64,000 nucleotides of DNA from Acetobacter pomorum (GTDB taxonomy: Bacteria; Pseudomonadota; Alphaproteobacteria; Acetobacterales; Acetobacteraceae), in the NCBI RefSeq assembly GCF_002738225.1, contig NZ_PEBQ01000010.1, positions 1-64,000 on the forward strand, written 5' to 3'. This document shows, in pieces, positions 62,752 through 64,000 of this stretch. The stretch's first letter is position 1. Each line of letters starts with the position of its first letter. The notes beneath the pieces are model-generated. The model was not told where the DNA came from, made no database searches, and saw only the letters and a program-made list of their open reading frames with translations. The position numbers and the translations under genes are program-made.

Positions 62752-62874
62752 ATCAATCTGACTGCAAATAAATCAGTTTTTACACCTGAAAATAAAGTAT
62801 TGACAAATAAAATTAAATAGGGTTAGAGGTTTTGCTATTGGAACCTGTTACAGCCAGCAGCTCCAACTCACGAT

Positions 62875-62908
62875 AAAAAAGGCGGCCTTCTGGCCGCCTT
62901 TTTTATTT
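62875..62908. terminator. Bidirectional rho-independent terminator
   Basis: AAAAAAGGCGGCC pairs with GGCCGCCTTTTTT across a four-base loop, serving the convergent genes ending at 62751 and 62938. Confidence 0.88.
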
Positions 62909-62937
62909 CGGAGTTTACAACTCCTCTACAACCTTAT

Positions 62938-63996
62938 TTAGTTTTCATGAAAATCAGCAGTATCGTCATCTTCCATCATTACTTCTGATAGTAGCCCAGC
63001 CTGCTGTTTGATTTTCTGTTCAATTGCATTTGCAATCTGTGGGTTTTCTTTCAGAAATCGTTTCGAATTTTCACGGCCCTGGCCAATTCTCTGGCTATCA
63101 TATGAAAACCAGGCTCCAGATTTTTCAATAATATTAGCTTTCACGCCGAGATCAATCAGTTCCCCTTCTTTGCTGATCCCGTGCCCATAAAGAATATCGA
63201 ATTCGACTTGGCGGAAGGGTGGGGCGACTTTGTTCTTAACGACTTTAATTCTTGTGTGATTGCCGATTGTCTCGTCTTTATCTTTGATCCCACCGATACG
63301 ACGGATATCAAGACGCACAGATGCATAAAATTTAAGAGCATTGCCGCCTGTTGTGGTTTCGGGGTTTCCGAACATCACTCCGATTTTCAAACGGATCTGG
63401 TTCAAAAAGATAAAAAGGGTATTTGTCCGGGCGACAAGACCTGTGAGTTTGCGGAGAGCCTGACTCATTAGCCGAGCTTGAAGCCCAACATGGCTGTCCC
63501 CCATATCCCCTTCGAGTTCAGCTCGCGGCACAAGTGCAGCTACGCTATCCAAGACGATCACATCAATGGCGCCTGAGCGTACAAGGGTCTCAGCAATTTC
63601 AAGAGCCTGTTCGCCACTATCGGGCTGGCTAATAATGAGGTTATCGATGTCAACGCCCAGTTTTTTGGCATAGGAAGGGTCAAGGGCATGCTCAGCATCA
63701 ATAAATGCACAAGTCCCACCACGGCTTTGTGCGGATGCAATGGAATGGAGAGCTAGTGTAGTTTTACCGGAACTTTCTGGCCCAAAGATTTCCACGACAC
63801 GGCCGCGCGGGAGCCCTCCGATCCCCAATGCCATATCAAGTCCAATGGATCCTGTAGGAAGAGCTTCAATGGTTTGGTCTTTGTGTGCAGCGCCAAGGCG
63901 CATTACACTACCCTTACCAAATGAGCGATCAATCTGGGCCATTGCTGCTTCAAGAGCATTTTTCTTATCAGAGCTTTGTTTAATATCGCGTGTCAT
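62938..63996 (-). CDS. recA: RecA recombinase, plasmid-borne
   Basis: This 352-residue protein has Walker [10 protein letters not shown] at 72-80, the canonical core ([62 protein letters not shown]), an acidic C-terminal tail ([10 protein letters not shown]) and the usual length. It carries out strand exchange and triggers SOS by cleaving LexA-type repressors. Four bases of the window lie upstream of the ATG, so a longer start outside is possible, but the N terminus looks complete. A second copy besides the expected chromosomal one would support recombination-dependent replication of the element. Confidence 0.95.
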   Translation of the reverse strand: MTRDIKQSSDKKNALEAAMAQIDRSFGKGSVMRLGAAHKDQTIEALPTGSIGLDMALGIGGLPRGRVVEIFGPESSGKTTLALHSIASAQSRGGTCAFIDAEHALDPSYAKKLGVDIDNLIISQPDSGEQALEIAETLVRSGAIDVIVLDSVAALVPRAELEGDMGDSHVGLQARLMSQALRKLTGLVARTNTLFIFLNQIRLKIGVMFGNPETTTGGNALKFYASVRLDIRRIGGIKDKDETIGNHTRIKVVKNKVAPPFRQVEFDILYGHGISKEGELIDLGVKANIIEKSGAWFSYDSQRIGQGRENSKRFLKENPQIANAIEQKIKQQAGLLSEVMMEDDDTADFHEN

Positions 63997-64000
63997 GTCG

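Overview
The window is best read as 64 kb of a large, self-replicating conjugative plasmid (or plasmid-like element) from an alphaproteobacterium, most likely an acetic acid bacterium (Acetobacteraceae). The evidence is a RepA-type initiator flanked by iterons, scattered pieces of an IncI/Dot-Icm-like (type IVB) transfer system, a CtrA-like regulator, a Hint-domain secreted protein of the kind common in acetic acid bacteria, an IS5-family element and moderately AT-rich DNA. The host assignment is inference. No rRNA, tRNA or CRISPR array was seen, and neither a relaxase nor a ParA/ParB pair is recognisable here.

Layout. 1-3.8 kb: 3' end of a PilV-like pilus-tip gene, a proline-rich protein and a DotE/TraQ-like membrane protein. 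4-9.6 kb: a 1318-residue SF1 helicase fused to a phospholipase-D nuclease (Mokosh type II-like) and a GtrII-type glucosyltransferase, together a possible phage-resistance cassette. 9.8-11.4 kb: small accessory genes. 11.4-13.6 kb: replication origin, with repA between two iteron arrays, and further iteron-like sites inside the end of a ribonucleotide reductase alpha gene (13.5-15.5 kb). 15.7-17.7 kb: unknown genes and a small operon starting with an IcmT/TraK homologue. 17.8-25.7 kb: topoisomerase III, a DsbC/TrbB-like periplasmic protein, a protein with an SSB-like tail, and a HEAGH metallopeptidase. 26-31 kb: HAD phosphatase and a Strawberry-notch-like helicase. 31.4-39.5 kb: DotP/TraR-like protein, CtrA-like regulator with a degenerate receiver, a full DnaE, a second iteron cluster with a DnaA box, and a UvrD-like helicase. 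39.5-45.3 kb: a repetitive surface-type protein, a divergent type IA topoisomerase and a long disordered protein, marked by five copies of one palindrome. 45.3-50 kb: a run of secreted proteins probably serving transfer. 50.5-51.9 kb: an IS5-family insertion. 52-64 kb: secreted NUC endonuclease, DotB/TraJ-like ATPase, Hint protein, LprI-like protein, polyvalent-type metallopeptidase, HU with a histone-H1-like tail, and RecA.

Two themes run through the window. First, the element carries an unusually rich set of its own DNA-metabolism genes: DnaE, RecA, two type IA topoisomerases, two or three helicases, HU, RNR alpha and a candidate SSB-like protein. This resembles the self-reliance of large phages. 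Second, the type IVB transfer genes (TraK/IcmT, TraQ/R-like, TraJ/DotB-like, TrbB-like, PilV-like, secreted factors) are dispersed among the DNA-metabolism genes instead of forming one tra operon.

Functions rest on motifs read by eye. Start codons were chosen by ribosome binding sites where visible. Many small proteins remain unknown and are described as such.
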